Shown: piece by piece, positions 1 through 9,993 of the stretch
How positions within the stretch are numbered: the first letter of the stretch is position 1
How the letters are laid out: each line of letters opens with the position of its first letter
Assembly (NCBI GenBank): GCA_019637105.1
Contig: JAHBWF010000014.1
Span: 1-64,000, forward strand
Direction: 5' to 3'
Origin: Labilithrix sp.
Lineage (GTDB): Bacteria; Myxococcota_A; Polyangia; Polyangiales; Polyangiaceae
DNA: 64,000 nucleotides
Notes under the pieces: model-generated
The model's database searches: none
The model's input: the letters and a program-made list of their open reading frames with translations, nothing else
Told to the model about the DNA's origin: nothing
Position numbers and translations under genes: made by a program

Positions 1-303
1 CGCGGGAGCCCGTCCGCGGCGTCTGCGCGCCAGGTTGACGTAGGTTCGCGCGCGCGCGGCGGAGCGGCGCCGCTCCCTCGCTCGACCCGCCGCGCCGCGA
101 GGCCGCTTCGTGAGCCGTCGCGGCGTCCCCGCCTCCGAATCGGCCCGAGCTCGTCACGTCAAGTTGTCGTATCCAGGTCGCCAGGATCGCCTATTTTTAC
201 CGCGTTCACGCGCCACCTCCGGGCCGAAGTCGGCCGAGGAACGCCGGCCTCGGCCGACGATCGCGTCAAATCGACGTGGTCGCGGGCCGGCGCCCCGGCC
301 CGG
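1..303. other. intergenic region with no gene seen
   Basis: No frame in this stretch looks like a real protein. The first 120 bases are low-complexity G+C sequence. Around 155-200 the composition becomes more A+T-rich, and it carries the 16-base element CACGTCAAGTTGTCGT at 155-170, which recurs with one change at 1299-1314 just upstream of the next gene. A shorter related element, GCGTCAAATCGACG, lies at 265-278. These may be regulator sites, but this is inference only. Confidence 0.5.
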
Positions 304-1281
304 CTACGACGGCTTCTCCGAGCGCGCCAGGTGCCGCTGCACCGTCCGGAGGCTCACGCCGAGCCGCCGCGCGGCGCGGGAGCGGTTCCCTCCCTCGACC
401 TCGAGGGCGGCGAGGAGGAGCCGATGCACGGTGCGGTCGAGCGGCTGATCCAGCGAGACCTCGAGCGTGCGCGGCTTGCTCGACGGTTCGCTCGACGTCG
501 CCGCGCTCGCTTGCAGCGCGCGCGGGAGATCCTGGACGCGGACGGGCAAGCCCGGCCGGAGCAGGCACGTGCGCTCCATCGCGTTGCGAAGCTGCCGGAC
601 GTTGCCCGGCCAGCCGTAGCGCTGAAGGACGGCGAGCGCGGTGCGCCCCAGCTTCGGCGGCTTCACGCCGTGGAACGCCGAGAGCTCGGCGATGAACTGG
701 TGCGCGAGCGGCGCGATGTCGGCGGGGCGCTCCCGGAGCGGCGGGAGCTGGAGCGTGATGCCCTCGATGCGGTAGTAGAGGTCCGGCCGAAACCGCCCCG
801 CCTGGACCTCGAGCTCGAGGGGACGGAGCGTCGCGCAGACGAGCCGGGTGTCGACGCTGACCTTGGTGCTCCCTCCGACCCGCATGAACCGGCGGTTCTC
901 GAGGAAGCGGAGGAGCTTGGCCTGCATCGCGAGCGGGAGCTCGCCGAGCTCGTCGAGGAAGAGCGTGCCGCCCGACGACGCTTCGACCTTCCCGCGCACC
1001 CGCTCCGTCGCCCCGGTGAAGGCCCCGCGCTCGTGACCGAACAGCTCGCTCTCGAAGAGCGACTCCGGGATCGCCGCGCAGTTGATCGGCACGAACGGCC
1101 CTGCTCGGCGCTTCGACAGCTCGTGGATCCGGCGCCCGACCACCTCCTTGCCGGAGCCGCTCTCGCCGATGAGCGTCACGACCACGTCCTTCGGGGCGAC
1201 CGCGCGGACCATGCGGTCGAGCTCGCGCATCGAGGGCGACAGCATGATCGGCTCGGGGGCGACGTCGGGCCTGCGTTTCAT
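304..1281 (-). CDS. sigma-54-dependent transcriptional activator, AAA+ and Fis-type HTH only
   Basis: This 325-residue protein is a bacterial enhancer-binding protein that would remodel sigma-54 RNA polymerase at the cost of ATP. Walker A (GESGSGKE, residues 39-46), the sigma-54 contact loop GAFTGA (87-92) and Walker B (GGTLFLDE, 105-112) are all intact. The C-terminus (about 285-323) is a Fis-type helix-turn-helix. The N-terminal part before the AAA+ domain is only about 12 residues, so there is no receiver, GAF or FHA sensor. Activity must therefore be controlled by a partner protein or by level, as in PspF-like activators. The ATG start is supported by GGAGG seven bases upstream on the minus strand. 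It is divergent from the amidotransferase-like gene, in front of which a sigma-54-like element is visible. Confidence 0.9.
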   Translation of the reverse strand: MKRRPDVAPEPIMLSPSMRELDRMVRAVAPKDVVVTLIGESGSGKEVVGRRIHELSKRRAGPFVPINCAAIPESLFESELFGHERGAFTGATERVRGKVEASSGGTLFLDELGELPLAMQAKLLRFLENRRFMRVGGSTKVSVDTRLVCATLRPLELEVQAGRFRPDLYYRIEGITLQLPPLRERPADIAPLAHQFIAELSAFHGVKPPKLGRTALAVLQRYGWPGNVRQLRNAMERTCLLRPGLPVRVQDLPRALQASAATSSEPSSKPRTLEVSLDQPLDRTVHRLLLAALEVEGGNRSRAARRLGVSLRTVQRHLARSEKPS

Positions 1282-1376
1282 CGCGCCACCTCCAGAACCA
1301 CGTCAAATTGTCGTCGTCAAGCGCGCCCGAGGCGAAGATCGGGGCGGCGCGGGCGCGATCGCGCCGAACGCCGGCG

Positions 1377-1392
1377 TGGCATCCCGGCTGCA
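1377..1392 (+). promoter_or_regulatory. possible sigma-54 (-24/-12) promoter
   Basis: The sequence TGGCATCCCGGCTGCA has GG and GC exactly ten bases apart and matches the TGGCAC-N5-TTGCA consensus with two changes. It lies between a divergent sigma-54 activator gene and the amidotransferase-like gene. Transcription would start around 1402-1404, so the ATG at 1407 would be nearly leaderless. In G+C-rich DNA such matches arise by chance, so this is only a candidate. Confidence 0.3.
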
Positions 1393-1406
1393 TGACGCGC
1401 GCGATC

Positions 1407-2189
1407 ATGCGCGTCCTCGGGATCATCTCCACCGACGCCCTCCCGTTCGAGCGGAGCCTCTTCTCGGCGCCGCGCAGCCTGGCGTCGCTCTCGAGCGTCC
1501 AGCCCGACGGATGGGGAGCGGCCGTCTACGATCGCGCGACGCGCGACTGGTCGGTGGAGCGGCACGCGCTCGGCGCGACAGGCGAGGAGAGCTTCGCCTC
1601 GCTCGCCCCGCGGCTGCGCGGCAACGTCCTCGTGGCGCACGTCCGCTCCCGCTCCGCCTCCCCGGTCGTGAGCGCCCACCCGTTCCGTCGCGGTCGATGG
1701 GTGTTCGCTCACGACGGGACGCTCGGCGATCGCGCGCGGCTCCGATCCGCGATCTCGCGCGAGCGCGCGCGCGAGTGCGAGGGCGACACGGGCAGCGAGC
1801 TCCTGTTCGCGCACCTCCTCTCGCGTCTGGACGACGCCGGCGTCACCGGCGGCGGACCGACCGCCGACGTGGACGCGGCGCTGCGCGACGCGACGGCGGA
1901 CCTCGTCGAGCGCCGGGCGGGGACCGGGAACCTCCTGCTCTCCGACGGCGAGGCGCTCTACGCGCACTGCCTCGACGGCGCGCTCCACCTCGTGGAGCGC
2001 GCCGGGCGCGGGCGCTCGCTGGCCCTCGTGGTCGCCTCGGAGCCGCTGACCGACGAGCCGTGGCTCCGGCTCGCGGAGGGGTCGCTGCTCCGCTGCGGCG
2101 GCGCCGGCGGGCTCGAGCTCGCGCTGCTCCGCGGGGCCGACCCGCGGGTGCCGCCGAAATCCGAGAGGGAGCTCCCCTTCACCGACTGA
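1407..2189 (+). CDS. class II glutamine amidotransferase-like protein lacking catalytic Cys
   Basis: The 260-residue product has the layout of the YafJ/EgtC type of class II (Ntn) glutamine amidotransferase: an N-terminal strand RVLGI, then DGWGAAVYD, LVAHVRS, AHPF and WVFAHDGTL. In active members the second residue is the nucleophilic Cys (MC-x-LLG), and an Asn in HNG helps form the oxyanion hole. Here the residue aligned with Cys is the Met at 1407 itself, and HNG is HDG. The fold is probably kept but glutamine hydrolysis is probably lost. A start at 1392 (MTRAI extension) is possible but still gives no Cys at the right place. The gene is divergent from the sigma-54 activator and 61 bases before the pentapeptide protein. 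Confidence 0.7.
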   Translation: MRVLGIISTDALPFERSLFSAPRSLASLSSVQPDGWGAAVYDRATRDWSVERHALGATGEESFASLAPRLRGNVLVAHVRSRSASPVVSAHPFRRGRWVFAHDGTLGDRARLRSAISRERARECEGDTGSELLFAHLLSRLDDAGVTGGGPTADVDAALRDATADLVERRAGTGNLLLSDGEALYAHCLDGALHLVERAGRGRSLALVVASEPLTDEPWLRLAEGSLLRCGGAGGLELALLRGADPRVPPKSERELPFTD

Positions 2190-2250
2190 TCCGGCCGCGC
2201 GCCGCGAACGGGCGCGCCACGAACCCACGAGAAAGGAAGAAGAGAGCGGT

Positions 2251-2613
2251 ATGGAAGACGCGCCGAGCCACACCTTCGAACGCATCCTGACCACCGAAGA
2301 GAAGTCCGCCCTGCGCGGCGAGTCGTTCTCGAACCGCGAGCTCGACGGCCTCGACCTCTCGGGGGCCGACCTGCGCGGCGCGCGGTTCGACCGGACGCTG
2401 CTCGTCCGGTGCAACCTCGCGGGAGCGGATCTGAGGGGCGCGCGGTTCGTGCTCTGCGACCTCCGCGGCGTCGACTTCGCGGACACCGTCTTCGGCGACA
2501 ACCGCTTCGACGGGACGACGTTCGTGGACGTCGTCGGGTTGAGCGAGTCCACGCGCGCGCTGATCGCGCGCGGCGGCGGGACGTTCCAGCCGCGCCACGC
2601 GAGCACGCGCTGA
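2251..2613 (+). CDS. pentapeptide-repeat protein
   Basis: The 120-residue protein contains tandem A(D/N)LxG-type pentapeptides from about residue 28 to 90 (for example LDLSG ADLRG ARFDR, then CNLAG ADLRG ARFVL CDLRG VDFAD). Such repeats form a right-handed quadrilateral beta-helix. With about ten to twelve repeats it is a small, single-domain member. The family includes DNA-mimic gyrase protectors, but most members have no known role and nothing here fixes one. A purine-rich stretch (AAGGAAGAAGAGAG) precedes the ATG. It converges on the boxR-like gene, with only 34 bases between stops. Confidence 0.85.
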   Translation: MEDAPSHTFERILTTEEKSALRGESFSNRELDGLDLSGADLRGARFDRTLLVRCNLAGADLRGARFVLCDLRGVDFADTVFGDNRFDGTTFVDVVGLSESTRALIARGGGTFQPRHASTR

Positions 2614-2647
2614 CGCGGCGCCACAGGAGCGCAGCCGCCGAGCGGCG

Positions 2648-3463
2648 TCAGGCGGGGGCCAGCGCGACGATCCGCTCGACGACGTCGCTCACCGTTCGGC
2701 CCGAGGTGTCGAGCGACGTCGTCGCCTGCTCGTAGAGCGGCGTCCGCGCGGCCAGGAGATGGCGGAGCTCGTTCATCGCGCGGGGACGACCGCGCATCGG
2801 CCGGACGTCGCCCTGCGCGACGACGCGATCCCAGTGCGCGCGCGGCGTCGCCTTGAGCCAGATCGTGCGCGCGCGGCTCCGGAGCAGGCCCCACGTCTCG
2901 GCGTCGGTGACGATCGAGCCGCCGGTCGCGATCACCGCGGGCTTGCCGGCGTCGAGCAGGCGGCGCAGCACGTCGCGCTCCATCTGGCGGTAGTAGGCCT
3001 CGCCGTGGATCTCGAAGATCGTCGAGAGCGTCATCTGCGCCTCGCGGACGATCGCCTCGTCGAGCTCGACGAACGGGACGCCGAGGCGCGCGGCGACCGA
3101 GGCGCCGATGGAGCTCTTGCCCGCGCCGCGGAGCCCCACCAGCGCGATCACCGACCGGCTCCCGTCCTTCGGCTGCGGCCGCGACGCCTGCGCGAGGAGC
3201 TCCGCGCCGGTCGTGCCCAGCGCCTCGGCGACGTCCTCGAGGCGCGCCACCGAGATGTTCCCCTCCCCCGCCTCGAGCTGGACCAGGAAGCGCTCGCTCA
3301 CCCCCGCGAGCTTCGCCAGCGCGCGGAGCGTCAGCGCGCGCTCGGTCCTGAGCGCCCGGACGGCCGCGCCGAGCCCCTCGAGCAGCCGCGCGCGCCGGTC
3401 GCCCGCGCTCTTCGTCGCCCGGGGCCGCGCGCCGCTCGACCTTGATGCACTATATTGCGTCAT
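2648..3463 (-). CDS. boxR: BoxR/BzdR-type regulator: XRE HTH fused to a shikimate-kinase-like domain
   Basis: The N-terminal half (about residues 31-92) is an XRE-family helix-turn-helix (LRALAKLAGVSERFL). The C-terminal part (about 104-268) is a shikimate-kinase-like domain with P-loop GLRGAGKS at 110-117. This fusion is characteristic of BzdR and BoxR, which repress benzoate-degradation operons and are released by benzoyl-CoA bound in the kinase-like domain. Its position divergent from boxC fits that role. The ATG at 3463 is the only good start; its first codons overlap one of two TGCACTATA repeats, which suggests self-repression. The effector is inferred from the family. Confidence 0.88.
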   Translation of the reverse strand: MTQYSASRSSGARPRATKSAGDRRARLLEGLGAAVRALRTERALTLRALAKLAGVSERFLVQLEAGEGNISVARLEDVAEALGTTGAELLAQASRPQPKDGSRSVIALVGLRGAGKSSIGASVAARLGVPFVELDEAIVREAQMTLSTIFEIHGEAYYRQMERDVLRRLLDAGKPAVIATGGSIVTDAETWGLLRSRARTIWLKATPRAHWDRVVAQGDVRPMRGRPRAMNELRHLLAARTPLYEQATTSLDTSGRTVSDVVERIVALAPA

Positions 3464-3485
3464 CGCCTCGCTGAGTGCACTATAC
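3446..3485. promoter_or_regulatory. putative BoxR operator: two direct TGCACTATA repeats over the divergent promoters
   Basis: TGCACTATA occurs at 3446-3454 and again at 3476-3484, exactly 30 bases (about three helical turns) apart in the same orientation. BzdR-family operators have a TGCA core, so the match is meaningful. The second copy runs into TATACT (3481-3486), a good -10 element for boxC, so binding would block transcription. The first copy covers the first codons of the regulator gene. A clear -35 box is not visible. Confidence 0.65.
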
Positions 3486-3526
3486 TACTTGCCGGCGCCC
3501 GTGTCCCGGCGTAGACCATCCGGACG

Positions 3527-5209
3527 ATGGCCGAGACCAACACCCCCACGGAGCCCGTGCGCTTCGAGACGCACCCGGATCGCTACGTCCACTGGAGGCT
3601 CGACTTCCCCGCCGAGCACGGCGGCAAGGTCGCGCGCCTCGTCATGGACGTGAAGGAGGACCGCGGCATGCGCCCCGGCTACCCGCTCAAGCTGAACTCG
3701 TACGACCTCGGCGTCGACATCGAGCTCGCCGACGCGCTCCAGCGGATCCGCTTCGAGCACCCCGAGGTGCGCGCGCTCGTCGTCACGAGCGCGAAGGACC
3801 GCATCTTCTGCTCCGGCGCGAACATCTACATGCTCGGCAGCTCGACCCACGGCTTCAAGGTGAACTTCTGCAAGTTCACCAACGAGACCCGCCTCTACCT
3901 CGAGGAGCTGAGCGCGGAGAGCGGCGTCCCGAGCCTCGCGTCGCTGAACGGCACCGCCTCCGGCGGCGGCTACGAGCTGGCGATCGCGTGCGACGAGATC
4001 GTCCTCGCCGACGACGGCTCGAGCGCGGTGAGCTTCCCGGAGGCCCCGCTCCTCGCGGTCCTCCCCGGCACCGGCGGGCTCACGCGCCTCGTCGACAAGC
4101 GCAAGATCCGGCGGGATCTCGCCGACGCGTTCTCGACGATCGCCGAAGGCGTGCGCGGCAAGCGCTCGGTGGAGTGGGGCCTCGTCGACGAGGCCCCACC
4201 CAAGGCGAAGCTCGACGAGGTCACCAGGCGCCGCGTCGAGGCGCTGGTCGGCCGCTCGAAGCGCAAGGCCTTCCCCGCCGTGAAGCTCGGACCGCTCGAG
4301 GCCCAACGCAGCGCCTCCCCCTCCGGCGACGAGCAGAAGATCGAGTACCAGTACGTGACCCTCGAGCTCACGCCGAAGCTCCGCACCGCGCGCCTGACGG
4401 TGAGGGCGCCGTCGACGAAGCAGCCCGAGACGCCCGAGGAGCTCGCGAAGGCCGGCGCGTCGGCGTGGGCGATCCAGGCGTTCCGCGAGCTCGACGACGC
4501 GCTCCTCGAGCTCCGCTTCAACCAGCCCCTCGTCGGCGTCGTGTCGGTCGAGACCGCGGGCGCTCCGGAGGCCGTCCTCGCCGTCGACGCGATGCTCGCC
4601 AAGCACCAGGACGACGGCCTCGTCCGCGAGGTCACGCTGCTCATGAAGCGCGTGCTGAAGCGGATGGACCTGACGGCGAAGAGCTTCTTCGCGCTCGTCA
4701 CGCCCGGCTCGTGCTTCGTCGGCAGCCTCCTCGAGCTCGGGCTCGCTGCCGACCGCGTCTACATGAAGGACAGCGACGACGAGGACGTCTCGGTCGCGAC
4801 CTCGCCGATGAACGCCGGCCTCCTCCCGATGGCCAACGGCCTCTCGCGCCTCCAGACGCGCTTCCTCAAGGAGCCCGAGCGCGTCGCGCGCGTCCTCGAG
4901 GAGGGCGCGCTCGGCACCCGCGACGCGGTGAAGGCCGGGCTCGTGACGTTCGCGCCCGACGATCTCGACTGGGACGACGAGATCCGCATCGCGTTCGAGG
5001 AGCGCGCGGCGATGTCGCCCGACGCGATGACCGGCATGGAGGCCTCGCTCCGCTTCGCCGGCCCCGAGACGATGGAGACGAAGATCTTCGGTCGCCTCTC
5101 GGCCTGGCAGAACTGGATCTTCCAGCGCCCGAACGCCGTCGGCGAGCGCGGCGCGCTCACGCTCTACGGCAAGCCGGAGCGTCCCGAGTTCAACTGGCAG
5201 CGCACCTGA
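3527..5209 (+). CDS. boxC: benzoyl-CoA-dihydrodiol lyase BoxC
   Basis: This 560-residue protein is a full-length BoxC. The enzyme cleaves the 2,3-epoxide/dihydrodiol form of benzoyl-CoA hydrolytically to 3,4-dehydroadipyl-CoA semialdehyde and formate in the aerobic CoA-dependent benzoate pathway. It is a double crotonase-type protein: the N-terminal half carries KDRIFCSGANIYMLG and the SGGGYELAIACDE segment typical of enoyl-CoA hydratase/isomerase folds, and a second crotonase-like half follows after about residue 290. The length fits the family (about 550). It is followed by boxB 16 bases downstream, so the two form an operon. No boxA or benzoate-CoA ligase is nearby. Confidence 0.93.
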   Translation: MAETNTPTEPVRFETHPDRYVHWRLDFPAEHGGKVARLVMDVKEDRGMRPGYPLKLNSYDLGVDIELADALQRIRFEHPEVRALVVTSAKDRIFCSGANIYMLGSSTHGFKVNFCKFTNETRLYLEELSAESGVPSLASLNGTASGGGYELAIACDEIVLADDGSSAVSFPEAPLLAVLPGTGGLTRLVDKRKIRRDLADAFSTIAEGVRGKRSVEWGLVDEAPPKAKLDEVTRRRVEALVGRSKRKAFPAVKLGPLEAQRSASPSGDEQKIEYQYVTLELTPKLRTARLTVRAPSTKQPETPEELAKAGASAWAIQAFRELDDALLELRFNQPLVGVVSVETAGAPEAVLAVDAMLAKHQDDGLVREVTLLMKRVLKRMDLTAKSFFALVTPGSCFVGSLLELGLAADRVYMKDSDDEDVSVATSPMNAGLLPMANGLSRLQTRFLKEPERVARVLEEGALGTRDAVKAGLVTFAPDDLDWDDEIRIAFEERAAMSPDAMTGMEASLRFAGPETMETKIFGRLSAWQNWIFQRPNAVGERGALTLYGKPERPEFNWQRT

Positions 5210-5225
5210 ACCACGAGAGAGGCCC

Positions 5226-6654
<1,429 letters not shown>

Positions 6655-6806
6655 CCCGGAGGCCCGCGGCGCTCGCCGAGCCCGCGGTCGCGGCGCGAGG
6701 AGCGAGCGGCGCGACGAGCGCGGCGGGCCGAGCCTCGGTTGCGCGCCGGACAGCTCCACGCGCACGTCTGGACGACCGCGCGTCGGAACGATGGTAAGAC
6801 AGGATC

Positions 6807-8105
6807 ATGGAGTCGGGGCGCGCGCTGGGAGGCGGTCGGTACGTCGTTCGCGGGACGCTCGGCGAGGGCGCCCAGGGCGTGACCTACGACGCGACGACGT
6901 CGGACGGCCGGCCCGTCGCGATCAAGCGCTTCGACGTCCGGGGGGCGCGCGGCTGGAAGGACGTCGAGCTCGCGGAGCGCGAAGCGCGCGTCCTGTCGAC
7001 GCTCGACCATCCGCTCGTCCCCCGCTACGTGGAGCACTTCGAGGAAGACGGCGCGCTCTACCTCGTGATGGAGAAGGTCGAAGGCGAGACGCTCGAGGCG
7101 ATCCGCCGGCGCTCGGGCCCGCTCCCGGAGGACGAGGTCCGCCGCTTCCTCGCCGACGCCGACCGCGCCCTCACCTACCTCCACGGACGCGCGTCGCCGA
7201 TCGTCCATCGGGACATCAAGCCGCGCAACGTCGTGCGCCGACCGAACGGCTCGTACGTGCTCGTGGACTTCGGCGCGGTCAGCGAGCTCTTGCTCCGGCA
7301 GAAGGGGGGCAGCACCGTGGTCGGCACGCTCGGGTTCATGGCTCCGGAGCAGCTCCAGGGCCGCGCAGAGCCCGCGACGGACGTCTACGCCGTGGGCGCG
7401 ACCGCGCTCGCGTCGCTCACGGGCGTCGAGCCGGAGACGCTCCCGCATCAGGGGCTGCGCGTCGACGTCCGCGCGGCGCTCGGCGGGCGCGTGAGCCCGG
7501 CGCTGCTGACGTCGCTCGAGCAGATGGTCGAGCCCGACCCGGACCGCCGAGCGTCGAGCCTCGGCGCCGCCCTCGACGGGATCCGACACCGAGGGGCCGA
7601 GCTCACGCCTCCCCCGCGCGGTTCGGCGTCGTCCCCGCCGCCCCACGCGTCGTACCCGCCACACGCGTGGTACCCCGCCCCGGGCCACGCGCCGAGCGCG
7701 GCTCCGCGCGACGACGCGCGGGAAGACGAGCTCGTGAAGAGCCTGCGCCGTCTGCTCTGGGTGCTCTGGGGGCTCGGCTGGATCCTCGTCCCGGTCGTGC
7801 TGGGTCAGCTTCATGCGGGGCGCGCCGTCCCCGTCGTCATGTTCGGCGCGCTCGCGGCGCTCCTCGTCGTGACGTGGCACAAGGGGGCGCTGCTCCGCCT
7901 GGCGCTGCGCCGGTGGGCCCGGCGTTCGGCGGACGGCGCGCGCCGGGATCTCGCCGCGGAGGCGCCGCGCCAGCGCGTCGACGTCGGTCCCGCGCCGCCC
8001 GCGCAGGTGCGGATCCACACGTCCGAGCTCCAGCCGGAGGAGCTCGTCGGACAGACCGAGCGCACGTCTTCGCCCGCGGAAGCACGGCAGGCGCGCCTCC
8101 CGTAA
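6807..8105 (+). CDS. membrane-anchored Ser/Thr protein kinase
   Basis: Residues about 8-265 form a Hanks-type kinase: Gly-loop LGEGAQGV, Lys in VAIKRF, catalytic loop HRDIKPRN, DFG (VDFGAV) and an activation segment ending in GFMAPEQ. A Pro-rich linker (about 270-305) leads to two hydrophobic helices (about 315-334 and 342-360), which could anchor the protein with the kinase in the cytoplasm. The last about 70 residues are polar. No PASTA or other sensor domain is present. It follows the box operon but no functional link is visible. The ATG is 152 bases after the corrected boxB stop. Confidence 0.88.
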   Translation: MESGRALGGGRYVVRGTLGEGAQGVTYDATTSDGRPVAIKRFDVRGARGWKDVELAEREARVLSTLDHPLVPRYVEHFEEDGALYLVMEKVEGETLEAIRRRSGPLPEDEVRRFLADADRALTYLHGRASPIVHRDIKPRNVVRRPNGSYVLVDFGAVSELLLRQKGGSTVVGTLGFMAPEQLQGRAEPATDVYAVGATALASLTGVEPETLPHQGLRVDVRAALGGRVSPALLTSLEQMVEPDPDRRASSLGAALDGIRHRGAELTPPPRGSASSPPPHASYPPHAWYPAPGHAPSAAPRDDAREDELVKSLRRLLWVLWGLGWILVPVVLGQLHAGRAVPVVMFGALAALLVVTWHKGALLRLALRRWARRSADGARRDLAAEAPRQRVDVGPAPPAQVRIHTSELQPEELVGQTERTSSPAEARQARLP

Positions 8106-8235
8106 ACCCGGCGCGCGCGCCGCGGACGAACCGACGCCGGACCTCCGCGCCGGCTGAGCCCACGCCGGCGCATGGGCCGAGGCCGCGCGTCGATGGAACA
8201 CGACTCGCAGCGGGCCGCGAGCGGAGGAACGTCCA

Positions 8236-8481
8236 ATGGCTGAACATCGCAACCTCTCGGGCATCACGTGGGCCGCGATAGCGCTCGTCGTGATCGGCGC
8301 CCTCAACTGGGGCCTCGTCGGGCTCTTCAACTTCAACCTGGTGACGGCGATCTTCGGCGACATGACGACGCTGAGCCGGATCGTCTACATCGTCGTCGCG
8401 CTCGCGGGCCTTTACCTCGCGGTCGACACGGCTCGGCTCCGCGAGATCGGGCGGCACCGTCCCGTCGCGACCGTCCCCTGA
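8236..8481 (+). CDS. DUF378-family small membrane protein
   Basis: The 81-residue protein has two transmembrane helices and the ALNWGLVGLFNFNLV signature of the DUF378 (YuzA-like) family, followed by IVYIVVALAGLYLA. The family has no established function. GGAGG lies nine bases upstream of the ATG, a good ribosome site. The last about 12 residues are polar. It lies between the kinase and an unrelated lipoprotein gene. Confidence 0.85.
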   Translation: MAEHRNLSGITWAAIALVVIGALNWGLVGLFNFNLVTAIFGDMTTLSRIVYIVVALAGLYLAVDTARLREIGRHRPVATVP

Positions 8482-8613
8482 CCTCACGACCTCGGCCGCG
8501 GCGCGCCGAGACCGCTCGCACGGTGTGCACGCGGCGGCCTCGGCGGCGCCGCGTCGCCCGTTCACCCTCGCCCTCGCCTCGAGCGGTCGCCGCGCGTGAC
8601 CGTCGGAGATGCC

Positions 8614-9963
8614 ATGCGCCACCCGTCCGTCCTGCCGGCGACGCTCGTGCTCGCCGCGGTCCCCGCTTCGCTCGCGTCCTGCTCTCGGGTCTCCTCCGAA
8701 GCCGCCCCCCCCACCGGCGCCAGCGCCGGCGCGATCACGACCCGAGAGGCCGAGATCCTCGACTTCCAGTTCGACGGCGAGGTCGTCGCCGACGCGTCGA
8801 CCGACGTGCGCGACGCCGTCGTCCAACAGCTCCTCTACGCGTTCGGGGGCCTCAGGACGTCCAGCGACGCCAGCGGACAGATCGGCAACGTCGTCCTCTC
8901 GGACGTCACCGAATCGCGCGACGGCGATCGCCGGCGCGTCGCCTACCGAGCGTCGCTCCCCGTCGCCTGGCCGAGGGGGGCCGCCCCGCCGACGAGCTAC
9001 ACGCTCGTCCTCCCGCGAGACGCCGGCGCGCTCGCCGCCTTCGACGAGAGGTACGACGGCCCGTGCGGCAGGAGCGAGCACGGCCGGGAGAACTTCTGGC
9101 ACGACTTCCGCCCCGGAGCCGCGACCTGTCTCCTCGCCGACGCCGACGTCGTTCGCCCGGTCGCCGCGGTCGGCACGTACGCCGAGGCGGAGCGCAGGTA
9201 CCCGGAGTACGGCCTGATGTGGGCCGACTATCGCCTCGACGTGATCGCCCTCTTCACGATCATCGCGGCGAACGAGCCCGACGACTGGGGCTACACCGAG
9301 GCGCAGCGGTTCCTCGACGACGCCGCCGGCGCGCTCGAGGGCGCCTCGGTCCGCGAGAACCGCGCGACGAGCTCGATCCTCCGCGACGCGACGCTCACCG
9401 GCAGGGTGATGAACGGCGGCCGGCTCCGCGACGTCCGGGTCGACGCGCTCGTCGTCGAGTCGATCGACGAAGCCGGCGCCGACTTCGACGAGCGCTACGA
9501 CGCGCTCAGCGAGCGCGCCGACCTCGTCCTGTTCAACGGCCACGCCCGCCTCGGCGCGAACACGAACGCCCTCGGGCGGAAGGGCACGGTCGCGCCGGGC
9601 AAGTACCAGCTCGTGCTGCTCAACGCGTGCGACACCTTCGCGCTCGTCGACGCGTCGATGACCGATCGCCGGCGCGCGGTGAACGGAGCCGCGAGCGATC
9701 CGAGGGGGACGAAGTTCCTCGACGTGATCAGCAACGCGCGCCCGGGCTACGCGAGCAACCTCGCGAACGTCGCCGGCGTCGTCTACGGCGCGGCCGTCGG
9801 CTCGGACTGGCCGACGAGCTACGGCGAGATCGTCGGCGCGATGCCCGCCATCCACGTCGCGGTCGTCTACGGGGAAGAGGACAACGCCTTCACGCCGCTG
9901 CGCGCGCTCCCGATCGTCTTCGAAGAGCGCACGCTCGTGGTCCCCCGCCGCGAGCGGCCGTGA
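8614..9963 (+). CDS. lipoprotein with a His/Cys pair resembling clan CD (caspase/CHAT-like) peptidases
   Basis: The protein (449 residues) begins with a lipoprotein signal ending in the lipobox SLASC (Cys about residue 22), so it is exported and lipid-anchored. Asp-, Glu- and Arg-rich sequence follows. In the C-terminal third, LVLFNGHARLGAN (His 310) is followed 29 residues later by YQLVLLNACDTFA (Cys 339). This is the strand-GH then strand-NAC/SAC arrangement of clan CD peptidases such as CHAT and gingipain-type proteins. I do not recognise the rest, and activity is unproven. The ATG at 8614 is preferred because GGAG precedes it by five bases and gives the cleanest signal peptide. Confidence 0.65.
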   Translation: MRHPSVLPATLVLAAVPASLASCSRVSSEAAPPTGASAGAITTREAEILDFQFDGEVVADASTDVRDAVVQQLLYAFGGLRTSSDASGQIGNVVLSDVTESRDGDRRRVAYRASLPVAWPRGAAPPTSYTLVLPRDAGALAAFDERYDGPCGRSEHGRENFWHDFRPGAATCLLADADVVRPVAAVGTYAEAERRYPEYGLMWADYRLDVIALFTIIAANEPDDWGYTEAQRFLDDAAGALEGASVRENRATSSILRDATLTGRVMNGGRLRDVRVDALVVESIDEAGADFDERYDALSERADLVLFNGHARLGANTNALGRKGTVAPGKYQLVLLNACDTFALVDASMTDRRRAVNGAASDPRGTKFLDVISNARPGYASNLANVAGVVYGAAVGSDWPTSYGEIVGAMPAIHVAVVYGEEDNAFTPLRALPIVFEERTLVVPRRERP

Positions 9964-9993
9964 CGCCTTGCGGCCGCCCGGCGGGGCCCTAAG

